NCBI RefSeq assembly: GCF_018343545.2
Contig: NZ_JAGYPE020000021.1
Coordinates: forward strand, 16,385 to 80,384
Source: Neobacillus citreus
GTDB lineage: Bacteria; Bacillota; Bacilli; Bacillales; Cytobacillaceae
DNA length: 64,000 nucleotides
Direction: 5' to 3'
The translations under genes were made by a program, and so were the position numbers. A model generated the notes under the pieces. It was given only the letters and a program-made list of their open reading frames with translations. It searched no databases and was not told the DNA's origin. How positions within the stretch are numbered: position 1 is the stretch's first letter; every line of letters begins with the position of its first letter. This document shows, piece after piece, positions 1 through 5,716 of the stretch.

Positions 1-1
1 A

Positions 2-109
2 GTTGCATCCAAGGATAAACAGCAGAAATATAATGTATATATCAAGTGGGTTGATGGCCAAGGCTGGATGCCGACAAGGGTCGAAGAATTAGCGGAAATC
101 CAGCAATAG
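2..109 (+). CDS. yrrS: C-terminal end of a YrrS-like (DUF1510) protein, partial
   Basis: An open frame enters from the left edge and stops at 107-109. The 35 visible residues end in a conserved-looking IKWVDGQGWMPTRVEEL stretch. I recall this type of ending for the DUF1510 protein YrrS, a membrane-anchored protein of unknown role encoded beside penicillin-binding protein pbpI in B. subtilis. The next gene, yrzA, is also next to yrrS in B. subtilis, which supports the call. Only the C-terminus is in the window, so the identification rests on synteny and a short match. Confidence 0.5.
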   Translation, partial: VASKDKQQKYNVYIKWVDGQGWMPTRVEELAEIQQ

Positions 110-114
110 TGAGC

Positions 115-151
115 AGGATGGGCCATAACCGGTTCCATCCTATTTCTTTTT
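115..151 (+). terminator. Intrinsic terminator after the YrrS-like gene
   Basis: The arms AGGATGG (115-121) and CCATCCT (135-141) pair and are followed by a T-rich tract. The hairpin overlaps the end of the convergent yrzA gene. Confidence 0.6.
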
Positions 152-343
152 AAAATGGACCACTGCCGAAAAGTAGGTTTGTCCTTTTTCATTCACATGG
201 ACTTGATGGGAAACGGAGTGGACCCCCAGCAGGATTCCTTTGTTGACCTCGATTTGGTTCGCGATTTTCTTTTCCAGCGTTTTTAAATCTCCGGCTTCAA
301 AAAACTCCACTTTATCTTCAATAAAATCAAGTTGAAAATTCAT
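140..343 (-). CDS. yrzA: YrzA family protein (DUF2536)
   Basis: This is a 67-residue soluble protein beginning MNFQLDFIEDKVEFFEA and containing GVHSVSHQVHV, which I recognise as the YrzA/DUF2536 family. The function is unknown. There is no signal peptide or membrane segment. The gene converges on the YrrS-like partial gene and is divergent from mtnN. A good ribosome-binding site (GGAGG, read on the minus strand near 350-356) precedes the ATG. Length and start agree with the B. subtilis family member as I recall it. Confidence 0.8.
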   Translation of the reverse strand: MNFQLDFIEDKVEFFEAGDLKTLEKKIANQIEVNKGILLGVHSVSHQVHVNEKGQTYFSAVVHFKKK

Positions 344-532
344 CTATACAACCTCCTTCCATGCATAATTCTAATGAAATATTTATTCTAAATCAATGAT
401 TTGATAGAAAGCTGTCAGCAAAAAAGGTACAATGATGTTTGCGGATACGATGTAACAATTTGAAGAAAAATAATAAAACAATCGTTTAAGCGAAAAATAA
501 AGCAAAAGCTTTTAGGAGAGAGGTTTATACAT

Positions 533-1225
533 ATGAAAATTGCTATCATTGGTGCAATGGAAGAGGAAGTAACCTTACTAAGAGACCATATTGAAGGACA
601 AACAAAAGAAGAAGTAGCTGGCTGTGAATTTACCTTTGGGAAAATGCACGGCAAGGATGTCATCCTGTTACGTTCAGGCATTGGTAAGGTAAATGCCGCC
701 ATGTCTACAACCATTCTATTGGATAAATATAAGCCAGATTGCATCATCAACACTGGTTCTGCTGGCGGTTTAAATCCAGACCTGAATGTGGGAGATGCAG
801 TCATTTCAACAGAAGTGCGCCACCACGACGTTGATGTAACGGCTTTTGATTATGAATATGGCCAAGTACCCCAGCTGCCGGCAGCTTTCTTGGCTGATGA
901 AAAGTTAATGTCGATTGCCGAAGCAGCAGCAGGGGAGTTGGAAAATTTCCAGATTGTCAGAGGTTTAATTGCAACAGGCGATTCCTTTATGGAGGACCCT
1001 AAAAAAGTGGAATTTATCCGCGGGAAATTTAAAAATCTACAGGCAGTGGAAATGGAAGCAGCAGCGATTGCGCAGGTCGCCTTTCGGTTTGGTGTTCCAT
1101 TTGTAATTATTCGTTCCCTTTCGGATATTGCCGGAAAAGAGTCAGAAATTTCCTTTGATCAGTTTATCGATAAAGCAGCCACAAATTCGGCAACCTTAGT
1201 TATGAAAATGGTTAAGGCTTTATAG
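533..1225 (+). CDS. mtnN: 5'-methylthioadenosine/S-adenosylhomocysteine nucleosidase
   Basis: This 230-residue enzyme splits the N-glycosidic bond of methylthioadenosine and S-adenosylhomocysteine, releasing adenine for methionine salvage and activated-methyl recycling. The sequence shows the MTA/SAH nucleosidase fold of the phosphorylase family: the start [13 protein letters not shown] with the catalytic Glu near residue 12, the NTGSAGGL loop, the [12 protein letters not shown] segment that contacts the ribose, and RSLSDIAG with the catalytic Asp near residue 197. A GGAGAGAGG ribosome-binding site precedes the ATG. In B. subtilis it lies in yrrT-mtnN-mccA-mccB; here neither yrrT nor mccAB flanks it. 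Confidence 0.95.
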   Translation: MKIAIIGAMEEEVTLLRDHIEGQTKEEVAGCEFTFGKMHGKDVILLRSGIGKVNAAMSTTILLDKYKPDCIINTGSAGGLNPDLNVGDAVISTEVRHHDVDVTAFDYEYGQVPQLPAAFLADEKLMSIAEAAAGELENFQIVRGLIATGDSFMEDPKKVEFIRGKFKNLQAVEMEAAAIAQVAFRFGVPFVIIRSLSDIAGKESEISFDQFIDKAATNSATLVMKMVKAL

Positions 1226-1617
1226 CCTTTTAAGAAAAAGCTCCTCATAGGATCGAGAGGATCCGCACTTATCGGTTGGGGATCAGGTTAAGCACCCGAA
1301 CTGAAAAATAGACGGAAAAATTTCGCTTATTTAGTGATTGTTATTAAAAAAGGCTTAAATAGACGGAAAATTTTCGGTTATTGACTCGATAAATTCAAAA
1401 ATGGGGGATTTTTCTTTGCATAACCGGAAATTCTTCCCTTATTTACCCCAAAACGAGCTCATTTCTGTATTTAACCGGAAAACCTTCGCTTATTTTACTT
1501 TTGCTGATTACTCGATTAAGGACAAGGCATCATATTTAATGAGGAGTGAGTTTTTCCAAGAGAACGGTGAAGTAAGTGAGGTTTTATATAAATAAGGTTT
1601 TGGTTTTACTAATAAAG
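1226..1617. repeat. Gene-free stretch with four copies of a 25-bp degenerate direct repeat
   Basis: No credible gene lies between mtnN and yrhC. The interval holds four similar 25-bp units at 1309-1333, 1360-1384, 1421-1445 and 1472-1496. They fit the pattern TARMCGGAAAAHTTYSSSTT followed by ATTTA. Unit starts are 51, 61 and 51 bp apart. A 64-codon open frame (1401-1595) runs through two units, but its peptide mostly reflects the repeat and it is not called as a gene. The first 80 bp after mtnN show nothing I recognise. Confidence 0.6.
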
Positions 1618-1653
1618 AAACTCGCCAATTCCTATGGCGAGTTTTACTTTTTT
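1618..1653. terminator. Bidirectional terminator hairpin
   Basis: The arms AAACTCGCCA (1618-1627) and TGGCGAGTTT (1635-1644) form a perfect 10-bp stem flanked by T-rich and A-rich runs. It could stop transcription from either side. The arms resemble the hairpin of the interspersed repeat seen near 26.4, 31.6, 50.1 and 55.5 kb. Confidence 0.7.
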
Positions 1654-1749
1654 AAATACCAATAACGATTCCAATACCACTGTCATTTCGGCCCTTATTT
1701 TTAGAGAAGCACCTCAAAAAAGGAACCCTTTAATTCACAGCAGAGGCGC

Positions 1750-2010
1750 TTATTTCTTCGAGTAATAATCCTGTCCATCCTCTATCTCTAGCAATTTCAT
1801 TTCGCATTGCTTGGAAAAAGTAAAGAATAGTATCGATGCGGCCAAGAAGGACATAGAGGATAGAATGCATATATTTAAATCCATATCCGTTTTTGTATCG
1901 GACGGAATAATGACGCCAATAAAGAAAAAGATCCCCACAGCCAATAAAACAGTTCCGTACCGCTTAAAATCAACCACCTTCTCATAAAGACTCCGCGTTT
2001 TCTGCTTCAC
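1750..2010 (-). CDS. yrhC: YrhC-like small membrane protein
   Basis: This 86-residue protein has two hydrophobic segments, about residues 18-35 and 46-63, separated by a short polar loop. The N-terminus is basic and the C-terminus is acidic (LLEIEDGQDYYSKK). Size, topology and position fit YrhC, a two-helix membrane protein of unknown function that follows the mtnN-mccAB operon in B. subtilis. The start is GTG (complement of 2008-2010) with an AAGGGGTG ribosome-binding site. Unlike B. subtilis it lies opposite to mtnN, so an inversion or rearrangement has occurred here. Confidence 0.65.
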   Translation of the reverse strand: MKQKTRSLYEKVVDFKRYGTVLLAVGIFFFIGVIIPSDTKTDMDLNICILSSMSFLAASILFFTFSKQCEMKLLEIEDGQDYYSKK

Positions 2011-2042
2011 AGCTGATTCACCCCTTCTTTTAAAAATCTACT

Positions 2043-2051
2043 AAACCACTT
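2043..2051. promoter_or_regulatory. Isolated half-site AAACCACTT upstream of yrhC
   Basis: This nine-base sequence equals one arm of the palindrome at 2152-2171. It lies about 30 bp upstream of the yrhC start codon, between the divergent genes. It may be a second binding half-site for the same unknown regulator, or chance. Confidence 0.3.
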
Positions 2052-2151
2052 TACCATACAGATTTCCGATAAACAGTTAGTAAATTCTTGAAAAGATGCC
2101 TAACACTTAATATCCTGGGGTATTTGACTATTTTTGAAATAAATTTCTAAA

Positions 2152-2186
2152 AAGTGGTTTACAAACCACTTGTATGTGGATATAAT
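2152..2186 (+). promoter_or_regulatory. Sigma-A promoter with a perfect palindrome over the -35
   Basis: TTTACA (2158-2163) and TATAAT (2181-2186) are separated by exactly 17 bp. A perfect inverted repeat, AAGTGGTTT / AAACCACTT with a 2-bp centre (2152-2171), covers the -35 box. This is the layout of a repressor operator. The promoter reads into the miniprotein cluster starting at 2229. I do not recognise the regulator. Confidence 0.65.
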
Positions 2187-2228
2187 TACCGTAGCAAGTA
2201 AAAAATTCCAAAAAGGAGGTCGAAGGTA

Positions 2229-2330
2229 ATGTTATTAGCGATTAATGTAACGAGTTGTGTTCCAAATGCAATGGCTGAAACTGAATATTTGAATATCATG
2301 CATTCGACCAGATTGGAATGGATTGCTTAG
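2229..2330 (+). CDS. 33-residue miniprotein or leader peptide
   Basis: This is an ATG frame of 33 codons with a very strong AAAGGAGGT ribosome-binding site. It begins about 36 nt after the predicted transcription start. The peptide starts MLLAINVTSCVPNAMAE and has a mildly hydrophobic N-terminus. It matches no family I know. It is followed by two tandem terminator-like hairpins (2356-2443), so it could be a leader peptide in an attenuator or simply the first of the clustered miniproteins. Translation is supported mainly by the ribosome-binding site. Confidence 0.5.
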   Translation: MLLAINVTSCVPNAMAETEYLNIMHSTRLEWIA

Positions 2331-2355
2331 TGTGTTAATTTGCATCTACATATCC

Positions 2356-2386
2356 ATGCCGCAGGGAGAATGACGCCTTGCGGTAT
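2356..2386 (+). terminator. First of two tandem terminator-like hairpins
   Basis: GCCGCAGG pairs with CCTTGCGGT (with G-T pairs) and is followed by ATTTTTGTG. It lies 25 nt after the 33-residue frame. It closely resembles the next hairpin, including the shared downstream TTTTTGTGCCC. Confidence 0.5.
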
Positions 2387-2408
2387 TTTTGTGCCCATTT
2401 TTCGGGGA

Positions 2409-2443
2409 AAGGCCGCAAGGAACTATCTTCTTGCGGCCTTTTT
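2409..2443 (+). terminator. Second tandem terminator hairpin
   Basis: AAGGCCGCAAG (from 2409) pairs with CTTGCGGCCTT (to 2440) and is followed by a T tract. This is a strong intrinsic terminator between the first miniprotein frame and the YrzI genes. Confidence 0.7.
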
Positions 2444-2535
2444 GTGCCCTTTTCACTAGCACTTTGGATATGTTCTGCATAATCTGAAAATGTTGTTGGA
2501 CTAACAGAAATAACTTTATAAGGAGGTGATCAAAC

Positions 2536-2676
2536 ATGACACTGAATATTTTATTCTTCACCATCACAATTCGAAAAAGAAAAGTAACATTGCAGGAAGC
2601 CGCTCAGCAGGAAATGGTTGAAAAGCTTTACGAACAAAATAGGGATCGCCAGATTTCTATGCATAATTTCATGTAA
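2536..2676 (+). CDS. YrzI family small protein, copy 1
   Basis: This is a 46-residue protein preceded by a near-perfect AAGGAGGTGATC ribosome-binding site. It has a short hydrophobic N-terminus (MTLNILFFTITI), a basic patch (RKRK), and an amphipathic acidic helix ending LYEQNRDRQISMHNFM. The same plan recurs in the two genes downstream and matches the Bacillus YrzI family of small proteins. The function is unknown; a peripheral membrane association is an inference from the composition. It is the first of three tandem paralogues spaced 177 and 180 bp apart, start to start. Confidence 0.8.
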   Translation: MTLNILFFTITIRKRKVTLQEAAQQEMVEKLYEQNRDRQISMHNFM

Positions 2677-2712
2677 TCAAGAATTTGGCTGCAGAAAGGA
2701 AGGTGAATGAGA

Positions 2713-2853
2713 ATGACTTTAAATCTATTCTTTGTAACTGTTACATTCAAAAAAAGAGAAATTAGTCTAGAAGAGGCTGTCCAGCAGGAGATGGTTGAAC
2801 GGTTATATGAGCAGAACAAGGACCGTCAGATTTCTATGCACCAGCTAATGTAA
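2713..2853 (+). CDS. YrzI family small protein, copy 2
   Basis: This 46-residue paralogue of the gene 37 bp upstream has the same architecture: a hydrophobic start (MTLNLFFVTVTF), KKRE, then an acidic helix and LYEQNKDRQISMHQLM. It has its own AGGAAGGTGA ribosome-binding site. The two copies have identical length and share most residues in the C-terminal half, which indicates recent tandem duplication under protein-level constraint. Confidence 0.8.
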   Translation: MTLNLFFVTVTFKKREISLEEAVQQEMVERLYEQNKDRQISMHQLM

Positions 2854-2892
2854 GGGAAATTTAAAGGGTTTAAACTAAAGGAAGTGATAATC

Positions 2893-3033
2893 ATGACCCT
2901 GAATATATTGTTTTTAACGATTACGATTTCAAAAAGAAAAGAAAGCCTTGATGAAGCTCTTAATCAAGAAAGGATTAACAAGCTTTACGAAGAAAACAAA
3001 GACCGGCAAATATCAATGTACCGTGTTATGTAA
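2893..3033 (+). CDS. YrzI family small protein, copy 3
   Basis: This third tandem 46-residue YrzI paralogue, MTLNILFLTITISKRK followed by an acidic helix and LYEENKDRQISMYRVM, is preceded by AAAGGAAGTGATAATC. It is the most diverged of the three in its middle part (LDEALNQERINK). Conservation of the DRQISM block in all three suggests that this part is the functional surface. Confidence 0.8.
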   Translation: MTLNILFLTITISKRKESLDEALNQERINKLYEENKDRQISMYRVM

Positions 3034-3071
3034 GTGGAACAAAATTTAAATAATGAAAGGTGGTTTTTATA

Positions 3072-3131
3072 ATGATTTATTTAATGCAGGGAAGAGGAGC
3101 TTATTTCTGGGTTTTGAAAGATACCACTTAG
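3072..3131 (+). CDS. 19-residue miniprotein candidate
   Basis: This short ATG frame of 19 codons (MIYLMQGRGAYFWVLKDTT) has a GAAAGGTGG ribosome-binding site, 38 bp after the third YrzI gene. It has no recognised family. Its place in a run of equally spaced, well-initiated small frames is the main support. It could also be non-coding. Confidence 0.35.
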   Translation: MIYLMQGRGAYFWVLKDTT

Positions 3132-3163
3132 CCAAGGGAATTTCGGATAGGGAGGTAGTCGGT

Positions 3164-3223
3164 ATGCCGCTGCATATTTTGCTTTTGTCGCTTATTTTTA
3201 AGTCTAATAAAAAGGAATCATAA
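3164..3223 (+). CDS. 19-residue miniprotein resembling the N-terminal half of YrzI
   Basis: This 19-codon ATG frame has a GGGAGGT ribosome-binding site. Its peptide, MPLHILLLSLIFKSNKKES, follows the same pattern as the first 16 residues of the three YrzI copies (MTLNILFFTITIRKRK). It then stops before the acidic helix. It looks like a truncated or minimal YrzI unit. Whether it is functional is not clear. Confidence 0.4.
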   Translation: MPLHILLLSLIFKSNKKES

Positions 3224-3339
3224 TTTCATTTTGAGGATTGAAGTTTGTTAACATAATGTTCACATTTCCCAAAGTTAGATACTGTGAAAATATGATAAAT
3301 TGAAGGTAAGAAAGCAGTATCCATTAAGGGGTGGGGAAG

Positions 3340-3420
3340 ATGTTCATGGTAGCATTGGCCTTTGTTATTACAGGTGCAATTGGCTGTGTAATCTCTGCTG
3401 AGATCAGTGTTGTTGAATAA
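3340..3420 (+). CDS. 26-residue single-helix membrane miniprotein
   Basis: This ATG frame of 26 codons is preceded by GGGGTGGGGAAG. The peptide MFMVALAFVITGAIGC followed by VISAEISVVE is almost entirely hydrophobic with a short acidic tail, as expected of a single-pass membrane miniprotein. It ends 5 bp before a strong bidirectional terminator, so it is probably the last member of the small-gene cluster. I recognise no family. Confidence 0.45.
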   Translation: MFMVALAFVITGAIGCVISAEISVVE

Positions 3421-3425
3421 CAAAG

Positions 3426-3457
3426 AAGCATCGGCCAATTGGCCGATGCTTTTATTA
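3426..3457. terminator. Bidirectional terminator between the miniprotein cluster and the M3 peptidase
   Basis: AAGCATCGGCC and GGCCGATGCTT form a perfect 11-bp stem with an AATT loop (3426-3451), followed by TTTATT. It serves both convergent units. Confidence 0.85.
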
Positions 3458-3463
3458 TGCTAA

Positions 3464-5266
3464 TTATTTTCCTTCAGTCAGCTCCAAGAATTCATCGATG
3501 TCATCCAAACAGATACCTACAGCTTTTTCCCAGAAATCCTTTTCTGTCAGGTTTACCTGAAGATGTTTCGCTGCAAGGTCTTCAACTGTCATGGATGCTG
3601 TATCACGCAGCAAGGAAATGTATTTTTCTTCGTAGCCTTTCCCTTCCGCTAGTGCCTGTGCGTAGATCCCCAATGAGAAAAGATACCCAAATGTATAAGG
3701 GAAGTTATAGAACGGAACACCTGTAATAAAGAAATGCAGCTTTGATGCCCAGAATAATGGATGATACTCCTCAAGGGCGTCACAGTACGCTTCCCTTTGT
3801 GCTTCTAACATTACCTCATTTAACCGTTCAACAGAAATAGGTCCCTGCTTTCTTTCTTCGTAAAAACGGGTTTCAAACAGGAAGCGGGCATGGATATTCA
3901 TCAACAGGGCAACGGTTCTTTGAATCTTATCATCAAGGAGAACCAGCTTTTCATCCTCATTTTTCGCACTCTTAACAGAAGCGTCGGCCACAATCATCTC
4001 AGCAAACGTGGAGGCAGTTTCGGCCACGTTCATCGCATATAAGCGGTTGATATGCGGGACGCCTCTCATTGCGTACGTATGGAAGCCGTGTCCGAGCTCA
4101 TGGGCTAATGTGGAGACATTTGACGGCGTACCCGAGTATGTCATGAAAATGCGGGATTGTTCGCTCTCTGGCAGATAGGTACAGAATCCGCCTGGTGCTT
4201 TGCCTGGCCGGTCTGCTGCTTCAATCCACTGCTCCTCAAACGCCATTTTGGCAAATGCTGAAAGCTTTTCGCCGAATTTTGCAAAGTTTTCTTCAATAAA
4301 TTGGGCGCCTTCCTGATAAGAAAGTTTGGATTCTGTTGTGCCGTATGGGGCATCAAGGTCATACCAGCTTAACTTTTCAAGGCCAAGGAGCTGTGCCTTC
4401 CGCTCTAAATATTTCACGAGTTTTTCCTTGTTTTCTGTGATGACCGCCCACATGGTGTCAAGCGTCTCTTTTTTCATTCGGTTGATGCTAAGGGGTTCTT
4501 TAAACACCTCATCCCAGCCCCGTTTTTTGTATACATTTAAACGGAATCCGGAGAGATGATTTAAGGTTTTTGCCAAGAAGTCTGCCTGATCGCCCCATGC
4601 CTTCTCCCAGTTTTCAAAAACAGCTTGTCGGATTTCTCTGTCTGGGTTGGAGAATTTATTGAAAGCCTGACCGACAGATAGCTGTTTTTCCTCACCATTT
4701 TCGTCGGTATATTGAACTTTGATTTTGCTGACGATTAAGTCATATAATTGCCCCCAGCTGTGATAGCCGTCGACACCAAGAGCGTTAATGAGTGCTTCCT
4801 CTTCTTTTGAAAGCTTCTCTTTAGCCCGATCACGCCATTCCGATAAAATAAAGCCAAGTTCCTTTAAAGAAGCTAAAGATATAATGTTATCCCATACTTT
4901 ATCGTCTATTGTTGTCAGCAGATTGTGAAAAGCTCCAAGCGCTGTTTGGAAGGCTGCACTTAATTCGGTAACCTGTGCATCAAGTGCGTACGCCTTTTTA
5001 TCCTCGGTATTTTGTGCCAGCAGGCATCCGATAAATGCACCTGCCTGACGGAGTTTTTTTCCAGTTTTCTCAAAGTCATGAAGCACCTCCTGCAGGAATG
5101 CACTGTCCTGGGCAGAGTTGCTTGGTGTCCAGTTATTTACTTTTGTATGGAAAAGGTTAATCAATTCTTCGGTTTGCTTCAGGTGATTCTGCAATTCCGG
5201 GGAATCGCTTCCTCCTTTAAAAAACACATCAAGATTCCAAATATCCGAATATGTAACCGCTGCCAT
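3464..5266 (-). CDS. M3 family oligoendopeptidase (PepF type)
   Basis: This 600-residue cytosolic zinc metallopeptidase would degrade oligopeptides. The zinc site is visible: HELGH at residues 389-393 within LAHELGHGFHTYAM, and a third ligand, Glu, in NVAETAS near residue 416. The N-terminal 110-380 part matches the helical M3 domain of the pepF/M3 group, and the length is usual for that group. There is no signal peptide. The gene stands alone between terminators, with a GGAGGT ribosome-binding site before the ATG. The exact subfamily cannot be fixed without an alignment. Confidence 0.9.
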   Translation of the reverse strand: MAAVTYSDIWNLDVFFKGGSDSPELQNHLKQTEELINLFHTKVNNWTPSNSAQDSAFLQEVLHDFEKTGKKLRQAGAFIGCLLAQNTEDKKAYALDAQVTELSAAFQTALGAFHNLLTTIDDKVWDNIISLASLKELGFILSEWRDRAKEKLSKEEEALINALGVDGYHSWGQLYDLIVSKIKVQYTDENGEEKQLSVGQAFNKFSNPDREIRQAVFENWEKAWGDQADFLAKTLNHLSGFRLNVYKKRGWDEVFKEPLSINRMKKETLDTMWAVITENKEKLVKYLERKAQLLGLEKLSWYDLDAPYGTTESKLSYQEGAQFIEENFAKFGEKLSAFAKMAFEEQWIEAADRPGKAPGGFCTYLPESEQSRIFMTYSGTPSNVSTLAHELGHGFHTYAMRGVPHINRLYAMNVAETASTFAEMIVADASVKSAKNEDEKLVLLDDKIQRTVALLMNIHARFLFETRFYEERKQGPISVERLNEVMLEAQREAYCDALEEYHPLFWASKLHFFITGVPFYNFPYTFGYLFSLGIYAQALAEGKGYEEKYISLLRDTASMTVEDLAAKHLQVNLTEKDFWEKAVGICLDDIDEFLELTEGK

Positions 5267-5350
5267 AATGGGACCTCCTTTTTTATATGTACGTTCTTAA
5301 TTATATTGTTATTTTTCAAAAAATTCCATCAAAATGGCAAGACGATAATA

Positions 5351-5379
5351 GAAAAAGCTTATGCCAAAACGCATAAGCT
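5351..5379 (-). terminator. Terminator after the YjcZ-like gene
   Basis: AGCTTATGC and GCATAAGCT (5356-5379) form a perfect stem. On the minus strand it is followed by a T run (complement of 5351-5355). Confidence 0.75.
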
Positions 5380-5388
5380 ACAAAAAGT

Positions 5389-5556
5389 TTAATAATAAAA
5401 ACAGCTAAACCACCACCAGGCGAAGAAGATTAACAGCAGTATAAAAAGGATAATCACAACTGCAAACCAAATCCAGCCGCGCCGTGCGCAAGGGGCTGAA
5501 TATGCAGCATAGGGAGCCCCGAAGCCTGCGGGGGCGTATGGGTAACCAAAAGCCAT
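5389..5556 (-). CDS. YjcZ-like small hydrophobic protein, probably sporulation-related
   Basis: This 55-residue frame starts at the ATG complementary to 5554-5556 after AAAAGGGGGTG. The first part is rich in Gly, Tyr, Pro and Ala (MAFGYPYAPAGFGAPYAAY). A single hydrophobic helix (WIWFAVVIILFILLLIFFA) follows, ending WWWFSC. A Gly/Tyr-rich head plus one C-terminal helix is typical of the YjcZ-type small sporulation membrane proteins of Bacillus. A sigma-K/E-like -10 (CATAGACTA, complement of 5585-5593) lies about 28 bp upstream. A longer frame overlaps it in another reading frame but lacks this signature. Confidence 0.6.
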   Translation of the reverse strand: MAFGYPYAPAGFGAPYAAYSAPCARRGWIWFAVVIILFILLLIFFAWWWFSCFYY

Positions 5557-5584
5557 CTAACACACCCCCTTTTCCTGTTTTTAA

Positions 5585-5593
5585 TAGTCTATG
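5585..5593 (-). promoter_or_regulatory. Possible mother-cell (sigma-K/E) -10 element
   Basis: On the minus strand the sequence is CATAGACTA, which fits the CATAnnnTA -10 consensus of sigma-K promoters. It is well placed for the YjcZ-like gene. A matching -35 (AC) at the usual 15-17 bp is not obvious; the nearest is 18 bp away. Confidence 0.35.
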
Positions 5594-5716
5594 TGGTTGT
5601 ATGCCTTCATGAGTAGGCACCTGCTGAATGAATGTCTATAAACTGATTATTTGACAATGATACTAAGGCTGAGTTATAAGTGATAAGAATTAATATTCTC
5701 GCTTGGAGGAATAGAA

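Noticed and set aside
415..804. Long open frame antisense to mtnN
   Set aside because: It lies opposite a certain gene, and its composition is that of a reverse-strand shadow.
1401..1595. 64-codon open frame after mtnN
   Set aside because: The peptide is largely a translation of the 25-bp repeat units, there is no ribosome-binding site, and no known family fits.
2346..2567. Open frame on the minus strand across the two tandem hairpins
   Set aside because: It reads through the terminator stems and the YrzI copy 1 start; the peptide mirrors the hairpin repeats.
5405..5620. 71-codon frame overlapping the YjcZ-like gene
   Set aside because: It is in another reading frame, lacks the Gly/Tyr-plus-helix signature and has no good ribosome-binding site, so the 55-residue frame was kept instead.
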